Shown in pieces: positions 1 through 6,471 of a stretch of DNA of 11,132 nt. The DNA comes from Ignavibacteriaceae bacterium (GTDB lineage: Bacteria > Bacteroidota > Ignavibacteria > Ignavibacteriales > Ignavibacteriaceae). The notes under the pieces are model-generated. The model saw only the letters and a program-made list of their open reading frames with translations, had not been told where the DNA came from and did not search any database. Location of the stretch: contig JACAFA010000261.1 of the NCBI GenBank assembly GCA_013388525.1, forward strand, positions 1 to 11,132, given 5' to 3'. Each line of letters starts with the position of its first letter. Position 1 is the first letter of the stretch. A program made the translations under genes and the position numbers.

Positions 1-357
1 AAAGAAACCGATACCGAAACTCTTACAGAAAACGATCAGGTTTTTGTGAAAGATGGTGACCGTTGCTGGTTCGTAAAGCTGGAAAAAATCAGACTGTTTG
101 AATCAGAAGGAAATTATGTTCGGCTTTTCTTTGAAGATAATAAACCGCTCATTCTTCGAACACTAAATTACCTTGATGAAAGACTTGACAGCAAAGTTTT
201 CTTTCGTGCAAACAGGAAACACATTATCAATCTTAAATGGGTTGATTCGATTGAGCCCTGGTTGAACGGCGGCTTGCTCGTTAAGCTAAAAGATGGTCAC
301 AAAGTTGAAGTCTCACGAAGACAGGCAGTTAAGTTTAAAGATATGCTGAGCTTGTAA
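1..357 (+). CDS. LytTR-type response regulator, C-terminal DNA-binding domain (5' partial)
   Basis: This is the DNA-binding end of a LytTR/AlgR-type transcription regulator. The reading frame is open from the first base of the window (118 residues visible), so the GTG at position 46 is probably internal, and a receiver (REC) domain would be expected upstream, outside the window. Diagnostic LytTR blocks are visible: FVKDGDRCWFVKLEKI at the start of the domain, ESEGNYVRLFF, and a C-terminal block with FFRANRKHIINL followed by VKLKDGHKVEVSRRQA. The last block is the conserved beta-strand core that ends nearly all such proteins. In this family a sensor histidine kinase, often LytS/YehU-like, normally phosphorylates the receiver; no kinase gene is visible here, so the partner would lie upstream. 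The gene ends 10 bases before a large palindromic repeat that may also terminate transcription. Family assignment is very safe; the regulated genes are unknown. Confidence 0.93.
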   Translation, partial: KETDTETLTENDQVFVKDGDRCWFVKLEKIRLFESEGNYVRLFFEDNKPLILRTLNYLDERLDSKVFFRANRKHIINLKWVDSIEPWLNGGLLVKLKDGHKVEVSRRQAVKFKDMLSL

Positions 358-367
358 CCCGTGCCCC

Positions 368-460
368 TGTCATTGCGAGGATCCGCCAAAGGCGGAGACG
401 AAGCAATCTTATAAAAACGAGTGAGATTGCTTCTCCCGCTAAAGCGGGATCGCAATGACA
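368..460. repeat. Nested palindromic repeat (REP/MITE-like) able to form a four-way junction
   Basis: An 11-bp perfect outer stem (368-378 pairs with 450-460, TGTCATTGCGA/TCGCAATGACA) encloses three hairpins: TCCGCC-AAA-GGCGGA (382-396), GAAGCAATCT pairing with AGATTGCTTC (400-409 with 424-433, 14-base loop), and TCCCGC-TAAA-GCGGGA (434-449). Nearly every base is paired, giving a cloverleaf or Holliday-junction-like fold on either strand. The element is more GC-rich than its surroundings and lies between two convergent genes, the LytTR regulator and the outer-membrane protein. It could act as a bidirectional terminator or RNA stabiliser, although no T-run follows either side. From memory, CATTGCGA...GAAGCAATCT-type interspersed palindromes occur in many bacterial genomes. 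Only one copy is present in this window, so its repetitive nature is inferred. Confidence 0.85.
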
Positions 461-470
461 ATTCGGATGC

Positions 471-2432
471 TTAATTAAACAACTCCCACGCTATTCCAAA
501 TTTTATATTTCTTACCGGCATTGGGTAATACGGAGTGATGTAGTACTCATTGCCGAACAAATTCTCCCACTGAAAATAAAAGATTGCAACTTTCTGAATC
601 TCACCAGCTAAATTGAAATCGAGTTTGTTGGTAGGATCAACTCCTCCAGCTGGTTGTATATTCCCACCCTCAAATGTATAATAGCCTGAAGAAAATTCAC
701 CGGTATAATAAAATCTGAAACCCGCCTTCAAATCTAGATTTTCATTGAAGAATAGATCATTAACATAAAGTCCACCAATGAATTGCCATTCCGGGATACT
801 TCTTGAATACTTAAAGTAATACGAAGTGTTCGTCTCCAGAAGAAATAACCAAAATTCATATTTTAATAATAATCCCAAACCTTGTGCTTTATTAGTTTGA
901 GTTACTTCCAACGGTACTGGGCCATAAAATATTTCGGGCTTATATAAATTATAATCCGTATCAAAATACTTGAAGTCAATAAATAAATTGTAATAGTAAA
1001 ACATCGCGCCAGCTTCAAGAGTACCTGCATCTTGCGAATTATAATTTTCATAACTGGAGGTACCGAGATAAAATTTTAATTTATTATGTAGTCTATAATT
1101 CAAATCAATTCCAATGCCCGATCTTCCCAAATTATAATCTCCAGTAGTTAAACTGTTGTATCGATAAAATGCTGAGGCTTGAAAGTTGTCATCAAGTAAA
1201 TATAAAGTGAATAATCCTCCAATATTAAAAACGTCAAGTGTTAGATTTTCATTGTTTTCATAAAATATAAATCCATTTTGATTTTTTAGATTTTTATCCA
1301 TATTGGAGTTACTCTCATAAGATGAAAGTAATTGAAATGAAATAGAACTTATTCTTTGGTAGTAATTAATTTGTCCTCCAGAAGCTTTTTCCTCTATATC
1401 CCTTGAAATATTAATGCTATCTTGTTCGTCTCTCAACTCATCGAGCCCATACCTGTAATAGATAGATAAATCCAACTGAGAATTATCAAAAGGTTTTGCA
1501 AGTGTTCTCAATCCAACATTGTGCTGTAATACATCGAGCTTTTGGTTTGGATATAAAACCGGCGCGAAAATCGGGTCGTAAAGATCAGCGTTCGGATCAT
1601 CAGAACTTCTGCTGAGGCTGTCATAATCAACACCGCCGTTCAACCCCTGCTCTTTATCTACATAGTAATAATATGCTTGCAGATTAACCGAGTTCGATAA
1701 AAAGTATTTTAACTTAGTGTTAAACTGCCAGAGACTCAATTCAGTGTTCTTATAAGTTTCATCTTTAGATCTGTTAGTCAATTGAAAAGAATAATTCCAT
1801 CTTTTTGCCAGCATCGCAGAAAACTTTCCATCAATCATTGCTTCGCCGTCGGGTCCCTCGTAATATCTTATACGCGCGTAGGGGACAGGTGGAATAAAAT
1901 CTCTTGTTATAAAATTTACAGTAACTGGATTGTTATATGGACCATATAAAAATCCCCGCGGTGAAGGAACAATTTCAATCGAATCAATATTTTCACTCTG
2001 GATAAGATTGAGATCAAGCGAGTTTGTATATCTATAATTCCAGAATACACCATCCTGCAAATAGCTTATTCCGCTATTTCCGACTCCATAGATAAATGTT
2101 TCGTTTGGATATCCGATAAAGCCATAATCCTTTACGAAATTTAAGCTGAAGGACCTGAGAAGGTCACCGGTGTAACGGTATTGATCAAATAAAAAAGTTC
2201 TTTTATTAATGATTGTGCTTACATCTGTAAGAGGCATACCCTGAATTGGAAAGAGTGTATCAACTTTAACCGTTTTTGTTGTGATTAAAGAATCTGAAAT
2301 AGCAGTTGTATCATTTACTGCGATAAAGTTCGTATCTGAGATGGACTGGATATTCTGATTTAATAAAGAATCCATTTCCTGGGGAAGGACGAAAACAGAA
2401 AAAAGTACGAATGATGAAAGAAGTTTTAACAT
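471..2432 (-). CDS. Outer-membrane beta-barrel protein with TonB-receptor-like plug
   Basis: A 653-residue protein, most likely an outer-membrane barrel of the TonB-dependent receptor superfamily. An N-terminal signal peptide (about residues 1-17) is followed by a low-complexity Ser/Asp/Thr-rich linker (about 20-60). Residues about 70-178 resemble a plug domain: YLQDGVFW, then ENIDSIEIVPSPRGFLYGPYNN and VTVNFITRDF, matching the IEVxxGPxxxLYG...xVNIxT pattern that closes TonB plugs. The remainder is rich in alternating aromatic strands typical of barrels and ends with IKFGIAWELFN, close to the aromatic terminal strand recognised by the BAM machinery. I see no obvious TonB box, carboxypeptidase-like N-terminal domain or SusD partner, and at 653 residues it is shorter than SusC proteins. 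The substrate is unknown. The ATG at 2432 has no Shine-Dalgarno site, but an in-frame TAA just upstream prevents extension. It is transcribed divergently from the HU gene. Confidence 0.8.
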   Translation of the reverse strand: MLKLLSSFVLFSVFVLPQEMDSLLNQNIQSISDTNFIAVNDTTAISDSLITTKTVKVDTLFPIQGMPLTDVSTIINKRTFLFDQYRYTGDLLRSFSLNFVKDYGFIGYPNETFIYGVGNSGISYLQDGVFWNYRYTNSLDLNLIQSENIDSIEIVPSPRGFLYGPYNNPVTVNFITRDFIPPVPYARIRYYEGPDGEAMIDGKFSAMLAKRWNYSFQLTNRSKDETYKNTELSLWQFNTKLKYFLSNSVNLQAYYYYVDKEQGLNGGVDYDSLSRSSDDPNADLYDPIFAPVLYPNQKLDVLQHNVGLRTLAKPFDNSQLDLSIYYRYGLDELRDEQDSINISRDIEEKASGGQINYYQRISSISFQLLSSYESNSNMDKNLKNQNGFIFYENNENLTLDVFNIGGLFTLYLLDDNFQASAFYRYNSLTTGDYNLGRSGIGIDLNYRLHNKLKFYLGTSSYENYNSQDAGTLEAGAMFYYYNLFIDFKYFDTDYNLYKPEIFYGPVPLEVTQTNKAQGLGLLLKYEFWLFLLETNTSYYFKYSRSIPEWQFIGGLYVNDLFFNENLDLKAGFRFYYTGEFSSGYYTFEGGNIQPAGGVDPTNKLDFNLAGEIQKVAIFYFQWENLFGNEYYITPYYPMPVRNIKFGIAWELFN

Positions 2433-2574
2433 TAATTGTACTTAAAGAAAATTTTCATAGTTAACATAGACAAAATAGAGAATTATTAAAGAGCAAAAAA
2501 TCTTCTACCAATTTTGCCATGACCCTGCTAAAGCCGATTCTCATTCTGAGCCCTATTTATAAGGGTCTGAGCGT

Positions 2575-2596
2575 AATTATTTTTTAAAAAATAATT
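2575..2596. repeat. 22-bp perfect AT palindrome upstream of the HU-family gene
   Basis: The sequence reads AATTA, six T, six A, TAATT, which is its own reverse complement over 22 bp. It lies about 70 bp upstream of the HU start codon, and its right edge overlaps the candidate -7 box TAATTTTG. It lacks the GC-rich stem of a terminator. It could be an operator or a flexible AT-rich site, but in such AT-rich DNA chance cannot be excluded. Confidence 0.45.
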
Positions 2597-2599
2597 TTG
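2592..2599 (+). promoter_or_regulatory. Candidate Bacteroidetes-type -7 box for the HU-family gene
   Basis: TAATTTTG fits the TAnnTTTG -7 consensus described for the Bacteroidetes primary sigma factor. It sits 66 bases before the HU start codon, implying a leader of roughly 60 nt. I see no clear TTTG-type -33 element at the right distance, so this is a motif-only call. Confidence 0.3.
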
Positions 2600-2653
2600 T
2601 TTCAAATAAATATTAAGTATTTTTCGCCCTGTAAGTATCATTAACATTTAATC

Positions 2654-2659
2654 GGAGGG
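2654..2659 (+). promoter_or_regulatory. Strong Shine-Dalgarno site for the HU-family gene
   Basis: GGAGGG lies 6 bases before the ATG at 2666. It is the strongest ribosome binding site in the window; several neighbouring genes have none. This fixes the start codon and fits high expression of an abundant nucleoid protein. Confidence 0.75.
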
Positions 2660-2665
2660 ATCAAC

Positions 2666-2947
2666 ATGGCTAAATCAATGACGAAGAGTCAAATCATTGC
2701 ACATCTTGCTGCCAAAACCAAAACCACAAAAAAAGTTTCATCCCAGTTTTTGGATGAGCTGGTTAAATTATCATACAAGGAAGCGAAGAGAGAATTCGTT
2801 CTTCCGGGACTTGGCAAGCTGAAAGTCGTTCAGAGAAACCAGAGAATGGGAAGAAACCCCGCCACCGGCGAGTCGATTTTAATTCCCGCAAAAAAAGTTT
2901 TGAAATTCAGAATTTCCAAAGCAGCTAAGGACGCAATCCTGAAATAA
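2666..2947 (+). CDS. HU/IHF-family DNA-binding protein
   Basis: A 93-residue histone-like protein, the usual length for HU/IHF subunits, which dimerise and bend DNA through beta-ribbon arms inserted in the minor groove. The N-terminal helical part (MTKSQIIAHLAAKTKTTKKVSSQFLDEL) matches the dimerisation domain. The arm region carries the signature: GLGKLKVVQRNQRMGRNPATGE with the RNP tip at residues 63-65 containing the intercalating proline, followed by IPAKKVLKFRISKAAKDAI. The gene stands alone with its own ribosome binding site and intrinsic terminator, which suggests a monocistronic transcript. The sequence does not let me say whether it behaves as HU or IHF, and it may be one of several paralogues in the genome. 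Identity as a family member is very secure. Confidence 0.96.
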   Translation: MAKSMTKSQIIAHLAAKTKTTKKVSSQFLDELVKLSYKEAKREFVLPGLGKLKVVQRNQRMGRNPATGESILIPAKKVLKFRISKAAKDAILK

Positions 2948-2966
2948 TTTTTTGCGTTTTATTTTT

Positions 2967-2999
2967 AAGCGAAGGATAACAATTATTCTTCGCTTTTTT
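2967..2999 (+). terminator. Intrinsic terminator of the HU-family gene
   Basis: A 13-bp stem with one G-U pair (2967-2979 with 2983-2995, core AAGCGAAG/CTTCGCTT) and a 3-base loop is followed directly by TTTT (2996-2999). It begins 20 bases after the HU stop codon. This is a textbook rho-independent terminator and separates HU from the lipoprotein gene downstream. Confidence 0.85.
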
Positions 3000-3050
3000 A
3001 TTTTGTTCAGATTTATTTATTGATTCATAAATATCAGAGGAACAATTAAA

Positions 3051-3578
3051 ATGTTCAGGCTTATTATTCTATCTGTTCCCTTTCTGATTTTACTTTTCCT
3101 CTCGTGCAATAATCAAACCAACTCAACCGAACTCAAACATTTTTCTGTTAGTGATCTTAACAGCATTGTTGCTAAATCAGGAATTAAAATTGATAAGAAT
3201 GTTTCAAATGATGGTAATGGCTCATTAAGAATTGAAACGACAGAACCTGTTTCGGTTCCTCTTTATAATATTGATGATCTTCGTATTGAGAACGCACAAC
3301 TGACTTATGAAGCTAAAGTAAAATCAGAAAATCTTGCAGGACAGGCTTATCTTGAAATGTGGTGCGTGTTCAAAGATAAAGGTGAATTCTTTTCGAGGGG
3401 ATTTGATTCGGCAATCTCCGGAACAAATGATTGGAAGACAATCAAAACTGTTTTCTTACTTAGAAAAAATGAAATGCCCGACAAGATTAAGCTAAATGTA
3501 ATTATAAATGGTATCGGTAAAATCTGGATAGATGACATTCGCTTATTGAAAAAAGATGAGTTTAATTTACAAAGTTGA
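3051..3578 (+). CDS. Small lipoprotein with carbohydrate-binding-module-like jelly-roll domain
   Basis: A 175-residue putative lipoprotein. A hydrophobic signal segment ends in the lipobox LFLSC, making Cys19 the lipidated residue. The mature part looks like one beta-sandwich of the CBM4/9 or galactose-binding-like jelly-roll type: a GNGSLRIET strand, YEAKVKSENLAGQAYLEMW, TNDWKTIKTVF, and the closing GKIWIDDIRLLKK (residues 156-168). The order 'added-up strain, ..W..., G.iWIDDIrL' is common in such domains appended to glycosidases and envelope proteins, but ligand-binding residues cannot be assigned. AGAGGAA at 3036-3042, 8 bases before the ATG, supports the start. Its 3' end overlaps the next gene by 23 bases, so the two are likely co-transcribed. 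A role in binding glycan or another envelope ligand is an inference. Confidence 0.8.
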   Translation: MFRLIILSVPFLILLFLSCNNQTNSTELKHFSVSDLNSIVAKSGIKIDKNVSNDGNGSLRIETTEPVSVPLYNIDDLRIENAQLTYEAKVKSENLAGQAYLEMWCVFKDKGEFFSRGFDSAISGTNDWKTIKTVFLLRKNEMPDKIKLNVIINGIGKIWIDDIRLLKKDEFNLQS

Positions 3579-3966
3579 AAAGAACCTTGATTCTTCTGAA
3601 TTCATTGATGTATTGAACAGAAGCACTCTTGGTGAGGGCAGACCTGTTGATGATTTGGATCGTATTAAAAAGATGTGCCAAAATGCTAACCTGATTGTAA
3701 CTGCCAGATTAAACGGAAATCTTATTGGTGTTGCAAGATCAGTTACGGATTTTGTTTACTGCACTTATCTATCATATCTGGCTGTTGACAAAGCATATCA
3801 GAAAAAAGGAATCGGAAAGAGATTAATTGAAGAAACAAAAAAGCAGACGCCACAGGCAAAGCTCATTTTACTTTCAGCTCCTGCGGCAATTGATTATTAT
3901 CCAAAGATCGGGATGAAGAAGCACAATCAATGCTTTATTATTGATGACATAAGTGAGTTGAAATAA
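3556..3966 (+). CDS. GNAT-family N-acetyltransferase
   Basis: A 136-residue single-domain acetyltransferase of the GNAT fold, which transfers the acetyl group of acetyl-CoA to an amine. The acetyl-CoA pyrophosphate-binding motif A is plain: YLSYLAVDKAYQKKGIGKRLIEE, with Q-K-K-G-I-G at residues 82-87 and the preceding beta-4 strand. The C-terminal block LLSAPAAIDYYPKIGMKKH (about 105-123) matches the beta-5/alpha-4 region where the 'YxxxGF' element usually lies. The length is typical of small cytoplasmic GNATs. The start codon lies inside the end of the lipoprotein gene (23-base overlap), implying coupled translation, although a secreted lipoprotein and a cytosolic enzyme have no obvious shared role. 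The substrate (small molecule or protein) cannot be told from sequence. Confidence 0.9.
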   Translation: MSLIYKVEKNLDSSEFIDVLNRSTLGEGRPVDDLDRIKKMCQNANLIVTARLNGNLIGVARSVTDFVYCTYLSYLAVDKAYQKKGIGKRLIEETKKQTPQAKLILLSAPAAIDYYPKIGMKKHNQCFIIDDISELK

Positions 3967-3994
3967 ATTTAGTCTCTTTTTTTGAAACCTGAAG

Positions 3995-4029
3995 TTTGAG
4001 GAAATTTTCCCCTCATATCATTAACTTTG
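3995..4029 (+). promoter_or_regulatory. Candidate Bacteroidetes-type promoter for the GH13 gene
   Basis: TAACTTTG (4022-4029) is an exact match to the TAnnTTTG -7 box, and TTTG (3995-3998) lies 23 bases upstream as a possible -33 element, slightly farther than usual. A small inverted repeat, TGAGG/CCTCA (3997-4001 with 4011-4015), overlaps the -33 position and could be an operator. The predicted leader to the ATG at 4073 would be about 40 nt. Confidence 0.45.
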
Positions 4030-4072
4030 TCCAGCAATTCATAATTATTTGTTCAATCAATATCCGGTATAA

Positions 4073-6463
4073 ATGAAAAACTTTTTAACCCTATTGCTTC
4101 TTGTTTTACTTACTTTTAGCTGTTCGCAAAATCACAATAAAAAAATTTATGATATCATCCAGCCTATAAACCTTGAAGAAGGGATTGAAAAAGAAATTGT
4201 TATCAGTGATTTGTTCTATGCGAAGCACTATAACTTAATTTTTACACCCAATGAAAATCTTATCGTTGAGCATGATACTGTTAACAACCTTTTAAAGTTA
4301 AAAGCAAGGGATGGTTTTACCGGACTTGATTTACTGGAGTTTACGTTTGAAAATCAACAATACTATATTCCATTCAAGCTGCAACAAAGGAAAAAATATC
4401 TTTTCACTTATAAACCGAAAGGAAAACCGAAGCAGGTAAATCTTTTTGGTCAATTCAACAGCTGGGACAGATCAAATCTGCCAATGAATGATTCAGATGG
4501 TGACGGTATTTATGTAATCAGTATTCCTTTGGATCCCGGTCGTTATGAATACAAATTTTTTGTAGATCGTCAGGAGCTGATTGACCCACAGAATCCTGTT
4601 AAAGTTCCAAACGGATTAGGAGACTACAACTCAGTGATAATAATTGAATCAGAAAAAGCCGATAAATTGTATCTTCACTCTTTGAATTATCAAGCTGAAG
4701 ATCAAACAAAAAGATATAATTATTATCTGGAAGGATTTCATTCATCGTCAATACAAGAAACAGATATAGTTGCACTTTTAGATAATCAGAGAATCAACAC
4801 CAGTCTGATTAAGGTTGAGGGAAATAAAATATCTCTGCTTTTCCCTGATGATCTTATTGAAGGCGAAAGATTAATAAGAGTTGCGGTACGAACAAATGGT
4901 AAATATTCAAACATTCAGACAACAAGAATAATTGACGGTAAACCTGTTGATAACAATTCTCCGCCTGGCTGGCACGATGCAATAATTTATTCGCTAATGA
5001 TAGATCGCTTTAATAACGGCGATCTTTCGAATGATAATCCCATAACTCACGATTCTCTTTTTGCACCGGCAAATTATAATGGTGGTGACTTGCAGGGTTT
5101 AATCAACAAAATAAACGAAGGATATTTTAATCAGCTTGGGATTAATACTTTCTGGATTTCTCCAATAGTCGATAACACAAACAAAGCATACAGAGAATAT
5201 CCACCGCCGCACAGATATTATACCGGTTATCACGGTTACTGGCCTGTTTCTCTGCAAAATGTAGAAGAACATTTCGGCGACTTGAACTTAGCAAAGGAAT
5301 TTATCAGCAAAGCCCATCAAAATAATATTAAAGTACTTCTTGATTTTGTTGCTAACCACGTTCACGAAGAGCATCCTTTGTGGAAAGAACACCGCGATTG
5401 GTTTGGCGTTCTTGAGTTACCTGACGGAAGAAAAAATCTTCGTCTCTGGGATCAGTATCGTTTGACAACCTGGTTTGAACCTTATATGCCTTCTTTCGAT
5501 TATGTTGGATCGAAAGATGCTCTGGAAACAATGACTGACAATGCAATCTGGTGGTTGACTGAAACCAATGCTGATGGTTTCAGACACGATGCTGTGAAGC
5601 ATGTTCCGAATGAGTTCTGGCGATTGCTAACAAAAAAAATAAAAGAAAGAATAGAGATTCCTGATCAGACCATGGTTTATCAAATAGGTGAAACTTTCGG
5701 CGGATATGATTTGATTAGTTCCTATGTAAGCAATGGACAGCTTAGTTCACAATTTAATTTTAATCTTTATGATACTGCCATTCCTGTTTTTCTTGATACT
5801 GAAAGTTCATTTGAGCTTTTAGATAACCAGATGCAAAAAACTTTTCAGGTTTATGGCGTAAACCATCTGATGGGCAATCTTGTAAGCAGTCATGATAAGA
5901 TTCGTTATATGGCTTATGCTGATGGTGATCTGGAAATAAACGACGGGAGAGCAAGTGAATTTGCGTGGACAAATCCACCTAAAGTTGATAATCCATCCAG
6001 TTATGACAAGCTCAAACTCCATCTTGCATACATCTTAACAATTCCGGGCGTTCCGGTGATTTATTACGGAGATGAAATTGGGATGACCGGGGCTTCCGAT
6101 CCGGATAACAGAAGAATGATGAGATTTGATAATGATCTGAATGATTATGAGAAGCAGACATTCAAAGATGTTAGTAAATTGATTCACATCAGGAAAGATC
6201 ATCCTGCATTAAGACACGGTGATTTCTTAACTCTTCAGGCTGATAAAAATATTTATGCTTATATAAGATCAGATATGAATGAGAGAATTCTAATCATTCT
6301 TAATAAAAGTGAACATGAAGCAGAAATAAACATTAGAGTTCCGGAGTTTTACAATATTAAAAAGGCAGAAAATATTCTAAGCAACCAGACAATAAAAATA
6401 ATTGATAATAATATTTCTATTCGTGTGGGCGGAATAAGTTACCTAATAATTAAGCTTTCATAA
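4073..6463 (+). CDS. GH13 alpha-amylase-family lipoprotein with CBM48-like module
   Basis: A 796-residue alpha-glucan-active enzyme anchored as a lipoprotein (lipobox LLTFSC, Cys17). Residues about 25-105 form a beta-rich N-terminal region with a DGFTGLDLLEFTF segment reminiscent of cadherin/Ig-like repeats. Residues about 108-193 are a CBM48/AMPK-glycogen-binding-like module (VNLFGQFNSWD, GRYEYKFFVD, DPQNP). The TIM-barrel begins near 299 (GWHDAIIYSLMIDRF). All GH13 signature regions are intact: DFVANH (424-429), GFRHDAVKH with nucleophile Asp506 and Arg504, GETFGG with acid/base Glu540, and SSHD with His607 and Asp608. YMPSFDY (471-477) occupies the position of region V. A C-terminal beta domain (about 705-796) ends the protein. 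Hydrolysis or transglycosylation of alpha-1,4/1,6 glucans at the cell envelope is expected; maltogenic or neopullulanase-like specificity is possible but unproven. There is no Shine-Dalgarno site. A glycosyltransferase gene follows after 8 bases. Confidence 0.93.
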   Translation: MKNFLTLLLLVLLTFSCSQNHNKKIYDIIQPINLEEGIEKEIVISDLFYAKHYNLIFTPNENLIVEHDTVNNLLKLKARDGFTGLDLLEFTFENQQYYIPFKLQQRKKYLFTYKPKGKPKQVNLFGQFNSWDRSNLPMNDSDGDGIYVISIPLDPGRYEYKFFVDRQELIDPQNPVKVPNGLGDYNSVIIIESEKADKLYLHSLNYQAEDQTKRYNYYLEGFHSSSIQETDIVALLDNQRINTSLIKVEGNKISLLFPDDLIEGERLIRVAVRTNGKYSNIQTTRIIDGKPVDNNSPPGWHDAIIYSLMIDRFNNGDLSNDNPITHDSLFAPANYNGGDLQGLINKINEGYFNQLGINTFWISPIVDNTNKAYREYPPPHRYYTGYHGYWPVSLQNVEEHFGDLNLAKEFISKAHQNNIKVLLDFVANHVHEEHPLWKEHRDWFGVLELPDGRKNLRLWDQYRLTTWFEPYMPSFDYVGSKDALETMTDNAIWWLTETNADGFRHDAVKHVPNEFWRLLTKKIKERIEIPDQTMVYQIGETFGGYDLISSYVSNGQLSSQFNFNLYDTAIPVFLDTESSFELLDNQMQKTFQVYGVNHLMGNLVSSHDKIRYMAYADGDLEINDGRASEFAWTNPPKVDNPSSYDKLKLHLAYILTIPGVPVIYYGDEIGMTGASDPDNRRMMRFDNDLNDYEKQTFKDVSKLIHIRKDHPALRHGDFLTLQADKNIYAYIRSDMNERILIILNKSEHEAEINIRVPEFYNIKKAENILSNQTIKIIDNNISIRVGGISYLIIKLS

Positions 6464-6471
6464 TTCATTCG

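Larger units (their letters stand above)
2433..2665. other. Divergent intergenic region upstream of the HU-family gene
   Basis: This 233-bp AT-rich stretch separates the - strand barrel gene from the + strand HU-family gene, so it should hold promoters for both. On the HU side it contains GACCCT (2521-2526) able to pair with AGGGTC (2562-2567), a competing short pairing of CCCT (2551-2554) with AGGG (2562-2565), a 22-bp perfect AT palindrome (2575-2596), and a TAATTTTG sequence (2592-2599) fitting the Bacteroidetes -7 box. I found no convincing promoter for the - strand gene and no open reading frame worth calling. Confidence 0.5.

Noticed and set aside
368..460. Possible tRNA or CRISPR repeat at the palindromic element
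   Set aside because: The cloverleaf-like fold lacks tRNA consensus boxes, an acceptor stem of 7 bp and a T-loop; there is a single unit with no spacers, so it is not a CRISPR array.
2967..2999. HU downstream hairpin as a riboswitch or small RNA
   Set aside because: Position just after the stop codon, long perfect stem and trailing T-run are fully explained by an intrinsic terminator.
5352..6022. Several 60-72-residue open frames on the - strand within the GH13 gene
   Set aside because: All are antisense to the catalytic domain whose motifs are intact; no domain or start signal supports them.
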